The position numbers and the translations under genes are program-made. Shown here one piece after another: positions 9,346 through 16,258 of a stretch of DNA of 26,590 bases. This DNA comes from WHSM01 sp050701635 (lineage in GTDB: Bacteria > Actinomycetota > Actinomycetes > Mycobacteriales > Micromonosporaceae): positions 1-26,590 of the forward strand of contig JBOGDF010000024.1 of the NCBI GenBank assembly GCA_050701635.1, read 5' to 3'. Within the stretch, counting starts at the first letter, position 1. Each line of letters begins with the position of its first letter. The notes beneath the pieces were generated by a model. It was not told the DNA's origin. It searched no databases and worked only from the letters and a program-made list of their open reading frames with translations.

Positions 9346-11271
9346 ATGTGCGGACTGCTCACCTTCGTCAGCGCCACGGGTGCCGCCCGCACCCACAAGA
9401 GCGCGATCGCCGAGGCCTTGGAGAACCAGCACCACCGGGGCCCGGACGAGACCGGCGTGCTCGACCTCGGCGAGGACGGGGTGCTCGCCTTCAAGCGGCT
9501 GTCGATCATCGACGTGGAGCACTCCCACCAGCCGATGCGGTACGCCGACGGCCGCTACACGATGACGTTCAACGGGGAGATCTACAACTACATCGAGCTG
9601 CGCGAGGAGCTGATCCGCGAGCACGACGCGACCTTCGAGACCGAGGGCGACAGCGAAGTGGTGCTGGCGGCGTACCACTACTGGGGCGCCGACGCGGTGA
9701 AGCGGCTGCGCGGCATGTTCGCGTTCGTGATCTGGGACCGGCTGGAGCGTACGGCGTTCGGGGCGCGCGACCCGTACGGCATCAAGCCGCTCTACTACAT
9801 GGTCAACGAGCACGGTGCGTACTTCGCCAGCGAGAAGAAGACGCTGCTGGCGCTGGCGCCCGAGCTGCCGATCGACGGCGCCGGCCTCTCGCACTACCTG
9901 ACCCTGCAGTACGCCCCCGAGCCGGAGTCGCTGCACCGCGGCATCACCCGGCTGGAGTGCGGCTACTCGTTCTCGTACCAGCCGGGTGGCGACCTCACGC
10001 CGTCCCGCTACTACCGTGCGGAGTTCCGCCCCACCCCGGCCGACGACCCCGAGGCGCTGTACCAGCGGATCCAGGACACGCTGCGGGATAGCGTACGGAT
10101 GCACATGCGCTCCGACGTACCGGTCGGATCGTTCCTCTCCAGCGGGATCGACTCCACCGCGGTCGCGGCGCTCGCCCGGGAGTTCAACCCCAAGATCCTT
10201 ACCTTCACGGTGGGGTACGACGTGCCCGGCTACAGCGAGATCGACGTCGCGCAGGAGTCGGCGCGCTGGCTGGACGTCACCACGATCCCGACCAAGATCG
10301 GCCCGCAGGAGATGATGGACCACCTGCCGCGGATCGTCTGGCATCTCGACGACCCGGTGGCCGACCCGGCGCTGGTGCCGCTCTACTTCGTGGCGCGCAA
10401 GGCCAGCGAGCACGTCACCGTGGTGCTCTCCGGCGAGGGCGCCGACGAGTTCTTCGGCGGGTACGGCATCTACCGCGAGCCGCTGTCGCTGCGCCACATC
10501 GAGCGGCTCCCGTCGGCGCTCAAACGCGGCCTGCGCGCGCTGTCGAGGGTGATCCCGGAAGGCGTCAAGGGGCGCAGCTTCCTGGAGCGCGGCACCTCGC
10601 CGATCGAGGAGCGCTACTACGGCAACGCCCGGATCTTCACCGAGGCGGACAAGTCCCGGCTGATGCGGCACTACGACCCGTCGGTGCAGTACACCGACGT
10701 CACCAAGCCGCTGTACGCCGAGTGCGCCCACCTCGACGACATCAGCAAGATGCAGTACATCGACCTCTACACCTGGCTGCGCGGCGACATCCTGGTCAAG
10801 GCGGACCGGATGTCGATGGCGCACTCTCTGGAGCTGCGGGTGCCGTTCCTGGACAAGGAGGTCTTCGACGTCGCCGCCACGGTGCCGCCGGAGCTGAAGG
10901 TCACCCGCGGCGGGATCCGCAAGTACGCGCTGCGCCGCGCTCTGGACGGTGTCGTACCGCCGCAGATCGTCAACCGCCCCAAGCTCGGCTTCCCGACCCC
11001 GACCCGGGTCTGGCTGAAGCACGACATGTACGAGTGGGCGCTGGAGATCCTGTCCAAGTCCGCCGCCGGCGACCTGCTCGACCTGGAGTACGCCCGCAGC
11101 CTGCTCGAAGCGCACCGCCGCGGCGAAGCCGACCACAGCCGCAAGGTCTGGACGGTGCTGGTGTTCTGCGTCTGGCACGCGATCTTCGTGGAACGTTCGA
11201 TCGACCCGCGCCCCGAGCCTGCCGAGTCGGCGCTGCTCACCAAGCCGGTCGTCGGCTCGCTGGTGTCGTAA
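9346..11271 (+). CDS. asnB: Asparagine synthetase (glutamine-hydrolysing)
   Basis: Converts aspartate, glutamine and ATP to asparagine, glutamate, AMP and PPi in the cytosol. The 641-residue product has both domains. The N-terminal class II glutaminase domain starts with the nucleophile C2 (MCGLLTF), which fixes the start: an in-frame ATG at 9337 would bury that cysteine. The synthetase domain carries the pyrophosphate loop SGIDS (266-270), GEGADEFFGG (363-372) and the signature RMSMAHSLELRVPFLD. The PP-loop has Ile where many relatives have Gly. AGGA lies 8 nt before the ATG. Length and motifs match the long actinobacterial AsnB type (M. tuberculosis Rv2201). It is monocistronic, divergent from pepP and convergent with the MBL hydrolase. 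A role in cell-wall amidation, proposed for some AsnB-like proteins, cannot be excluded. Confidence 0.95.
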   Translation: MCGLLTFVSATGAARTHKSAIAEALENQHHRGPDETGVLDLGEDGVLAFKRLSIIDVEHSHQPMRYADGRYTMTFNGEIYNYIELREELIREHDATFETEGDSEVVLAAYHYWGADAVKRLRGMFAFVIWDRLERTAFGARDPYGIKPLYYMVNEHGAYFASEKKTLLALAPELPIDGAGLSHYLTLQYAPEPESLHRGITRLECGYSFSYQPGGDLTPSRYYRAEFRPTPADDPEALYQRIQDTLRDSVRMHMRSDVPVGSFLSSGIDSTAVAALAREFNPKILTFTVGYDVPGYSEIDVAQESARWLDVTTIPTKIGPQEMMDHLPRIVWHLDDPVADPALVPLYFVARKASEHVTVVLSGEGADEFFGGYGIYREPLSLRHIERLPSALKRGLRALSRVIPEGVKGRSFLERGTSPIEERYYGNARIFTEADKSRLMRHYDPSVQYTDVTKPLYAECAHLDDISKMQYIDLYTWLRGDILVKADRMSMAHSLELRVPFLDKEVFDVAATVPPELKVTRGGIRKYALRRALDGVVPPQIVNRPKLGFPTPTRVWLKHDMYEWALEILSKSAAGDLLDLEYARSLLEAHRRGEADHSRKVWTVLVFCVWHAIFVERSIDPRPEPAESALLTKPVVGSLVS

Positions 11272-11281
11272 GCTGCCGGCT

Positions 11282-11326
11282 CAGGGCGCGGCCCAGGCGC
11301 GGCCCAGGCGCGGCTCAGGCGCGGCC
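11282..11326. repeat. Tandem ~11-bp repeat, four units
   Basis: Units CAGGGCGCGGCC, CAGGCGCGGCC, CAGGCGCGGCT and CAGGCGCGGCC run head to tail in the gap after asnB. The last two units enter the 3' end of the MBL gene and contain its stop codon (11315-11317). No hairpin terminator is obvious here, unlike at other convergent junctions in the window. Confidence 0.8.
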
Positions 11327-12127
11327 GGAGAGCTCGGCGTACCCGCGGGTGACCGCGACCAGCGCGGCGTCGGGGCCGTACGGTGCCCGTGCCGCGACCT
11401 GGCGCGGGTCGGCGCCGTCGGCGTGGCCTTCCCGGATCAGCCAGGCGAGCTGGTTCAGCTCGTCGTGCTGCGCCTTCACGAAACCGTGGTCGACCACGGC
11501 GCCGTGGCCGGGCACCACCGGCCCGGTCACCAGGTGCAGCAGCTCGGTCAGGGTGTGCGGCCACTCCAGCGGGTACGCGTCCTCGAAGCTCGGGGCAGCG
11601 TCCTGCTCCACCAGGTCGCCCGCCACCACCACGCCCGCGTCCGGCACGTGCACCACCACGTCACCGGCGGTGTGGCCCCGCCCGAGGTGGCGCAGCCGCA
11701 CCTGCCGTACGCCCAGGTCGAGCTCGGCGGATTCGCGCAGCGTACGGGTCGGCGGCACCACCGTGACCTCGGTCAGCTCCGCCAGCTCCGGCTCGGCGAT
11801 CTCCCACTCGGCGCGCAGCGCGGCCAGGGTGGTTGGCGTGGTCTCGCGCAGCAGCCGGGCGGCCTCGTCGTGGGCCCAGATCTCGGCACCCGCGAACGCC
11901 TGGTTGCCGTACGCGTGGTCGAAGTGGTGGTGGGTGTTCACCACGAGCCAGGGGTGCGGGGTGAGGCGGCGTACCGCCGCGGCCAGGTCGCGTCCCTGGG
12001 CGGGGGTGGCGAGCGTGTCGACCACCAGCGCGGCCGACTCGCCGACCACCAGCACGCTGTTCACATCCAGCACCGGGTAACGCCGTACGTAGACCCGGTC
12101 GGCGATCTCCTGCCAGTCAGCGGTCAT
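11315..12127 (-). CDS. Metallo-beta-lactamase-fold hydrolase
   Basis: A 270-residue MBL-fold protein with the full dinuclear zinc motif: THHHFDH gives H66, H68, D70 and H71. Further ligands appear in the strands around GRGHTAGDVVVH, VVVAGDLVEQ and PVVPGHGAVVDHG. The layout is that of the glyoxalase II / class B lactamase-like hydrolases, acting on thioesters, lactones or other esters; the substrate is unknown. The ATG at 12127 overlaps the TGA of the thioesterase gene (ATGA), with GGAG upstream, so the two are translationally coupled. Pairing with a thioesterase suggests both may act on acyl-thioesters, which is inference. The C-terminus is encoded within a tandem repeat. A longer upstream open frame (to 12391) is a shadow of the neighbouring gene. 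Confidence 0.9.
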   Translation of the reverse strand: MTADWQEIADRVYVRRYPVLDVNSVLVVGESAALVVDTLATPAQGRDLAAAVRRLTPHPWLVVNTHHHFDHAYGNQAFAGAEIWAHDEAARLLRETTPTTLAALRAEWEIAEPELAELTEVTVVPPTRTLRESAELDLGVRQVRLRHLGRGHTAGDVVVHVPDAGVVVAGDLVEQDAAPSFEDAYPLEWPHTLTELLHLVTGPVVPGHGAVVDHGFVKAQHDELNQLAWLIREGHADGADPRQVAARAPYGPDAALVAVTRGYAELSGRA

Positions 12128-12510
12128 AGCTGCTCCGCGGCTCGGCTCAGGAAGGTGTGTCGCTGCACCAGGACCCGCTCGAGGCTGCCTTCGGCAACCA
12201 CGTGTTCGCCCTGGCGTACCAGTACGTCGAACCAGAGGCGCTTGCCGTCGCGTTTGGCGAGCGTGGCCTGGGCGTACACCACGCCGCCGACCAGCGTCGG
12301 GGAGCGGTGGCTCAGCTCGATGTGGCTGCCGACGGTGGTGGTGTCGGCGGGCAGCTTGCCCGCGGTGGTGGCCACCGCCGCCGCCTCGCACAGCGCGAGC
12401 ACCCGGGGCGTACCGAGCACCGGTACGTCACCCGAGCCCAGCGCCTGTGCCGTGTCAGCGTCTCCCACCACCAGCTCCACCTGCGCGGACAGTCCCGGCG
12501 TCAGCTCCAT
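12124..12510 (-). CDS. Hot-dog thioesterase, FlK-like
   Basis: A 128-residue single hot-dog-fold protein. Its residues T34 (LGTP), E42 (CEAAAV) and H68 (ELSHRSP) keep exactly the spacing of the catalytic Thr42/Glu50/His76 of the fluoroacetyl-CoA thioesterase FlK (8 and 26 residues), so it belongs to that thioesterase subfamily. This does not imply fluoroacetate as substrate: most relatives are general acyl-CoA housekeeping or repair thioesterases. The ATG at 12510 has no Shine-Dalgarno sequence; TACCCT ends 6 nt upstream, suggesting a leaderless mRNA. It overlaps the downstream MBL gene by 4 nt and lies 41 nt after the PH-domain gene, from which it is separated by a hairpin, so the thioesterase-MBL pair may be its own transcription unit. 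Confidence 0.85.
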   Translation of the reverse strand: MELTPGLSAQVELVVGDADTAQALGSGDVPVLGTPRVLALCEAAAVATTAGKLPADTTTVGSHIELSHRSPTLVGGVVYAQATLAKRDGKRLWFDVLVRQGEHVVAEGSLERVLVQRHTFLSRAAEQL

Positions 12511-12516
12511 GTGATC

Positions 12517-12522
12517 AGGGTA
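12517..12522 (-). promoter_or_regulatory. -10 element for a leaderless thioesterase mRNA
   Basis: TACCCT on the minus strand (12522 down to 12517) fits TANNNT and ends 6 nt before the ATG at 12510, the spacing expected if transcription starts at the start codon. No recognisable -35 box. Confidence 0.4.
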
Positions 12523-12540
12523 GGCCGCGAGCCTGCGTCG

Positions 12541-12564
12541 CCCGGTCCGGTTTACCGGGCCGGG
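12541..12564. terminator. Hairpin at the end of the large PH-domain gene
   Basis: CCCGG (12541-12545) with CCGGG (12560-12564) and CCGG (12547-12550) with CCGG (12555-12558) form a near-perfect stem with a 4-nt loop; one position (12546/12559) is a wobble or mismatch. The loop TAAA on the minus strand is the stop codon region of the PH-domain gene. It could terminate the upstream operon and separate it from the thioesterase-MBL pair. Confidence 0.55.
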
Positions 12565-13919
12565 TCGGTACGCCGGGCCAGCCGGGCGCGGTCGGTGAGC
12601 AGCTCGGCCAGCCGGTACGCCTCGTCCAGGTCCCGGTGCTCGGCGATCGCGGCGATGGTGAGCCCAGCGGTGTCCACGTGCACGCTGGCCAGTCCGAGCC
12701 AGCGCTGCCACGGCCCCTGCACCACCCGTACGCTCTGGATCCGCTGGTACGGCACCACCGCCAGGTGCCGGGTGAGCAGCCCCGAGTACGCCGCGAACAC
12801 CCGGTCGGTGAGCCCCGCGGCGAGCACCCGGTAACGCAGCGGCGCCCGCCACCGGACCCGGGGCGGCACCGCCACCAGCGGCAGCGTGGCCACGTCCACG
12901 TCCGGCAGCACCCGGGCGATCACCCGCTGTACGACGTCCGGCTCGGCGACCGGGAGCAGGGTGCCGCCGAGCGCTCGTTCGCCTTCGCCGCCGCTGGCCC
13001 CGGCGACGTCGATCCGCGCCCGCAGCCACCCCATCGGGCGCCACAGCAGCGGCCAGGTGATCGCCACCGCCTGCACCCGACCTGCCGGTACGGTCTGGCT
13101 GCGGGTCTCCGCCAGCCCGTACTTCAGGCGCAGCCCGCGTACGGTCTCGGCGACGGTGAAGCCGTACTCGGTGATCACCCGGCGGATCGGCTGCAGCGCG
13201 ATGCCGACCGCGGCGGTGACCGCGCCGATGATTCCGATCAGGGTGAGGTCGGGGTTCACCGAGAACATCAGGATCGCCGCGCCCAGGGTGAACGGCGCGG
13301 TGATCGCCTGCGGGGTGAGCAGCTGGCTCTGCAGCAGCGTCCTGGGCGGCACCCGGTGCAGCACCTCTTCCGGCTCCGGCGCCGCCGCCGCGACAACCGC
13401 CGGTACGGCCGGAACGTCTGTCACGGCGTCCCCGCCGTCCGCCGCGGCCGGGCTGGTGGCGGGCGCGCCGGACGCGATGCCGAGCAGTCGTTCGCGCAGC
13501 TCGTACGCCTGCGAGACGGTGAGGAAGGCGAGCGGCGCCTCGGTCTTGGAGGCGCCGACCACCTCGAGCCGCAGCTCGGCGAGCCCGGTGAGCCGCGCCA
13601 TCACGGGGCGGACCACTTCGACGCTCTGCAGCCGTTGCAGCGCGATCGCGCGGGAGCGCCGCCAGATCAGCCCTTCGTAGATCCGCAGCTCGCGGTTGAC
13701 GATGTGGTAGCCGGTGTACCGCCAGCTGACCCAGGACAGCACCAGCGTGCCGAGCACGGCGAGCAGCACCACCACGGCACCGCGCTGGAAGCCAAGTTGT
13801 GCGAAGCCCTGCAGCGAGATCGCGGCGACCACCACCGCGAAGGACCTGACGCCGCGCAGCAGCGGGGTGAGGGGATGCAGCCGCCGCCGCGGCTCACCGT
13901 CAGGTTGCGGTGAGTTCAC
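12552..13919 (-). CDS. Bacterial PH-domain (bPH2/DUF304) membrane protein, large subunit
   Basis: A 455-residue membrane protein of the YdbS/YdbT type. Two hydrophobic hairpins (residues about 25-65 and 210-245) alternate with bPH2 domains: the first contains YTGYHIVNRELRIYEGLIWR and ALQRLQSVEVVRP, the second ITEYGFTVAETVRGLRLKYG with VPAGRVQAVAI, and the third RVFAAYSGLLTRHLAVVPYQ and RIQSVRVVQGPWQRWLGLAS. Each carries the repeated 'R.Q.V' strand. An Ala/Pro-rich linker (about 150-190) joins the first two. Such proteins are thought to form membrane-associated scaffolds; in Bacillus subtilis YdbS/YdbT are linked to resistance to certain bacteriocins. The GTG at 13919 overlaps the upstream TGA (GTGA), with GGAGG 5 nt upstream, so it is coupled to the small PH protein. 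Confidence 0.9.
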   Translation of the reverse strand: MNSPQPDGEPRRRLHPLTPLLRGVRSFAVVVAAISLQGFAQLGFQRGAVVVLLAVLGTLVLSWVSWRYTGYHIVNRELRIYEGLIWRRSRAIALQRLQSVEVVRPVMARLTGLAELRLEVVGASKTEAPLAFLTVSQAYELRERLLGIASGAPATSPAAADGGDAVTDVPAVPAVVAAAAPEPEEVLHRVPPRTLLQSQLLTPQAITAPFTLGAAILMFSVNPDLTLIGIIGAVTAAVGIALQPIRRVITEYGFTVAETVRGLRLKYGLAETRSQTVPAGRVQAVAITWPLLWRPMGWLRARIDVAGASGGEGERALGGTLLPVAEPDVVQRVIARVLPDVDVATLPLVAVPPRVRWRAPLRYRVLAAGLTDRVFAAYSGLLTRHLAVVPYQRIQSVRVVQGPWQRWLGLASVHVDTAGLTIAAIAEHRDLDEAYRLAELLTDRARLARRTDPAR

Positions 13920-14410
13920 AGACCCTCCGACTGGGTACGCCCGAGCGCCGCCAGCCGGTCCCGCAGCCGGGTCGCCTCGTCAGGCGCGAGCCCGGGGATC
14001 ACCGCGTCGCTGGCCGCCGCCGCGGTGTGCAGCTGTACGGTCGCCAGCCCGAACGCGCGTTCCACCGGCCCGGCAGAGACGTCGACGAACTGCATCCGCC
14101 CGTACGGGACGATCGACAGCCGGCGGATCAACAGCCCGTGCCGGACCATGAGCTCTTCTTCGCGCTCGGCGTACCCCCAGGAGTAGACGGCGCGGACCAC
14201 CATCACCACCCGCAGGATGAGCAGGACGAAAAACCCGGCGGTGATCAGGCTGGCGACCAAGGGGGAGGCCGACCACCACACGTAGCCGAGGGCGAGCAGG
14301 AGGGGAAACGTCCCGAGCGTCACGCCGATCAGGCGTACCCACACGAGTTTCGGGGAGACCGGATGCCAGGTGGTTTCCGACTCCCATGGCCCAAACGGCG
14401 CGCTAGTCAC
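13916..14410 (-). CDS. Bacterial PH-domain (bPH2) membrane protein, small subunit
   Basis: A 164-residue partner of the larger PH-domain protein (YdbS type). Two adjacent transmembrane helices (LIGVTLGTFPLLLALGYVW and SLITAGFFVLLILRVVMVVR) precede one bPH2 domain with WGYAEREEELMVRHGLLIRR and the strand IVPYGRMQFVDVSAGPVER, then FGLATVQLHTA. The start is the GTG at 14410, inside the 3' end of the small Cys-rich gene (8-nt overlap), with no clear Shine-Dalgarno sequence. TAGGCT ends 6 nt upstream, so either coupling by overlap or a leaderless start is possible. The tandem YdbS/YdbT-type pair is a widespread arrangement, which supports function as a complex. Confidence 0.9.
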   Translation of the reverse strand: MTSAPFGPWESETTWHPVSPKLVWVRLIGVTLGTFPLLLALGYVWWSASPLVASLITAGFFVLLILRVVMVVRAVYSWGYAEREEELMVRHGLLIRRLSIVPYGRMQFVDVSAGPVERAFGLATVQLHTAAAASDAVIPGLAPDEATRLRDRLAALGRTQSEGL

Positions 14411-14615
14411 TCGGAGAGCCTAGGCCGCTCGCGCCCGCCCCCACCGGAACGACCTGCCGCAAGAATCCCCGCGCCCCAAGGAATTCCGACAGATGCGCCC
14501 GGTGCTCGTCACACGCCACCCACCGCTTCACCCGAGCGCCGCGATGGAGTCGAGGATTCTGCCACTCCAACACCACGGTAGCCGCAGAGCGGCACCCCTT
14601 AGCCGAACAGATCAC
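14403..14615 (-). CDS. Small conserved Cys-rich protein (often misannotated 'acetone carboxylase')
   Basis: A 70-residue protein beginning VICSAKGCRSAA and containing VACDEHRAHLSEFLGARGFL. I recognise it as a small conserved actinobacterial protein that carries the name 'acetone carboxylase' in some annotations with no functional basis. The CxxxxC pair near the N-terminus plus the CDEH motif could bind a metal such as zinc. The GTG at 14615 is chosen because homologues, as I recall them, start at this ICSAKGC segment; the frame stays open upstream to 14696 and a GTG at codon -8 is an alternative. GGAA lies 9 nt upstream. It overlaps the small PH-domain gene by 8 nt and appears to be the first gene of that operon. 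Confidence 0.8.
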   Translation of the reverse strand: MICSAKGCRSAATVVLEWQNPRLHRGARVKRWVACDEHRAHLSEFLGARGFLRQVVPVGAGASGLGSPSD

Positions 14616-15076
14616 CGAAGGCGTTTCCAACGTACCCACACCAAAAGTGTTGCAGGAGAAAGAGGGCACTGCCCAAAACCGCGCAACGACGCGCAAGGTG
14701 GCAGCGGGAGGGCCGCACGCGGGGGGCTCGGGGGGTCGTCCCCCCGACTAGCATCTGGAAGCTCCCGATGGGAGCGCGAAGCGCGAACAGCGAAGCCCAG
14801 AGCTGGAGGGACGCCGGGCGGCCACGGGGGAAGCCGCCCGGCGTCGGGTGCAATCGTACACGTGAAATGCGCCCTAGTGTCTACCCGGGCCGATGGTCCC
14901 TTCGGTTTGGTTTGGACGTCGGAAAAGCTGAGCCGGCACGGAAATCGAAGTCTGCCCGGGGACGGCGAAAGTCCTGGTCAGAGCGGCGGAGCCGGGGTGG
15001 ACGTGTCGTCGTGGCGGGTACGTGCGAGGCTTGGAACTGCTGTCCGTCAGGCAAGTCCGCGAGTCATGGAGGTCCC
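14616..15076. other. 461-bp non-coding region with clustered hairpins, divergent promoters
   Basis: No convincing gene. Three strong structures occur within 120 bp: an 8-bp stem TCGGGGGG/CCCCCCGA (14728-14747, loop TCGT); a TCTGG/CCAGA stem (14754-14758 with 14797-14801) enclosing GCTCCC-GAT-GGGAGC (14761-14775) and CGC-GAA-GCG (14775-14783); and a perfect 13-bp stem (14810-14822 with 14833-14845, 10-nt loop). None has a T tail on either strand. Further right, TAGTGT (14875-14880) is a possible -10 toward moxR, and the last ~180 bp before moxR are purine-rich with short repeats. A structured RNA, a dispersed repeat or simply terminators are all possible. Confidence 0.5.
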
Positions 15077-16258
15077 GTGCCAGAGACGACGCCCGCGCAG
15101 GACGCGACCCTGCTGGAGAAGGCGCTGTTCGAGGTCAAGCGGATCATCGTCGGCCAGGACCGGATGATCGAGCGGATGTTCGTGGCGCTGCTGGCCCGTG
15201 GCCACTGTCTGCTGGAGGGCGTACCGGGGGTGGCGAAGACGCTCGCGGTGGAGACCGTGGCGAAGGTGGTGGGCGGCTCGTTCGCCCGGATCCAGTTCAC
15301 CCCGGACCTGGTGCCGGCCGACATCGTGGGCACCCGGATCTACCGGCAGGGCGCGGAGAAGTTCGACGTCGAGCTGGGGCCGGTGTTCGTCAACTTCCTG
15401 CTCGCCGACGAGATCAACCGGGCGCCGGCGAAGGTGCAGTCGGCGTTGCTGGAGGTGATGGCCGAGCACCAGGTGTCGATCGGCGGGGAGACCCACGAGG
15501 CGCCGGAGCCGTTCCTGGTGATGGCGACCCAGAACCCGATCGAGCAGGAGGGCGTCTACCCGCTCCCGGAGGCGCAGCGCGACCGGTTCCTGTTCAAGGT
15601 GCTGGTGGGCTACCCGACGGATGTGGAAGAGCGCGAGATCGTCTACCGGATGGGCGTGAATCCGCCCGAGCCGAGCCAGGTGTTCCAGCCGGCGGACCTG
15701 CTGCGGCTGCAGCAGAAGGCGGACCAGTCGTTCACGCACAACGCGCTGGTGGACTATGCGGTACGGCTGGTGCTGGCCACCCGGGATCCCGCCGCGTACG
15801 GGCTGAACGACATCGCGCCGCTGGTGCAGTACGGTGCCAGCCCGCGTGCCTCGCTCGGGTTGATCCGGGCGGCGCGGGCGTTGGCGCTGCTGCGGGGGCG
15901 CGACTACGTACTGCCGCAGGACATCCAGGATCTGGCGCCGGACATCCTGCGGCACCGGCTGGTGTTGTCGTACGACGCGCTGGCCGACGGGATCCCGGCG
16001 GAGCAGATCGTGGCCCGGGTGTTGTCGATGGTGCCGCCGCCGACGGTGACGCCGCGCCAGAACGCCGACGGGCGGGGCCAGGGCGGCTCGCGTACCGGCC
16101 GTCCGGCGCAGGCGCGTCCGCAGCAGGCGCACGCGCCGCACGCGGCTGGCCGACCGGCGCACCCCGCGCAGCCGGTGAAGGCGGTCCCGGTGTCGGCGCC
16201 GCCGCAGTCGCCGTCCGGTGCCGGTGACGCGGGTTCCGGCAGCGGATCCACGGCGTGA
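15077..16258 (+). CDS. moxR: MoxR family AAA+ ATPase
   Basis: A 393-residue cytosolic AAA+ ATPase of the MoxR class, chaperone-like motors that usually work with VWA proteins to mature or insert cofactors into client complexes. The Walker A is GVPGVAKT (48-55, Lys54), with the Ala variant typical of MoxR, and the Walker B is LLADEINRAP (D111, E112). Sensor 1 is MATQNPIEQEG; the lid includes QYGASPRASLGLIRAARALA. Residues from about 330 are a Pro/Ala/Gln-rich disordered tail. The start is the GTG at 15077 after GGAGG (15068-15072, only 4 nt away); the frame remains open upstream without homologous sequence. The TGA overlaps the GTG of the DUF58 gene. It corresponds to moxR1 (Rv1479) of M. tuberculosis by position. 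Confidence 0.95.
   Translation: MPETTPAQDATLLEKALFEVKRIIVGQDRMIERMFVALLARGHCLLEGVPGVAKTLAVETVAKVVGGSFARIQFTPDLVPADIVGTRIYRQGAEKFDVELGPVFVNFLLADEINRAPAKVQSALLEVMAEHQVSIGGETHEAPEPFLVMATQNPIEQEGVYPLPEAQRDRFLFKVLVGYPTDVEEREIVYRMGVNPPEPSQVFQPADLLRLQQKADQSFTHNALVDYAVRLVLATRDPAAYGLNDIAPLVQYGASPRASLGLIRAARALALLRGRDYVLPQDIQDLAPDILRHRLVLSYDALADGIPAEQIVARVLSMVPPPTVTPRQNADGRGQGGSRTGRPAQARPQQAHAPHAAGRPAHPAQPVKAVPVSAPPQSPSGAGDAGSGSGSTA

Noticed and set aside
12124..12510. Fluoroacetate resistance gene
   Set aside because: The triad spacing shows the thioesterase subfamily, but FlK substrate selectivity depends on lid residues that I cannot match, and no fluorinase or related genes are nearby.
14657..14853. 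Small open frames within 14599-15167 before moxR
   Set aside because: They cross the hairpin region, have no ribosome sites or recognisable protein features, and show no codon bias.
14920..15076. Possible c-di-AMP (ydaO) riboswitch before moxR
   Set aside because: The last bases before moxR (CCGTCAG...GCGAGTC) resemble the 3' end of the ydaO consensus, but the ligand-binding GGGTGAATC-type segment and a consistent P1 stem are not found.
15040..15076. SAM-IV riboswitch end motif before moxR
   Set aside because: GGCAAG followed by a GC-rich stretch is too short a match, and the CGGCAACC core is absent.
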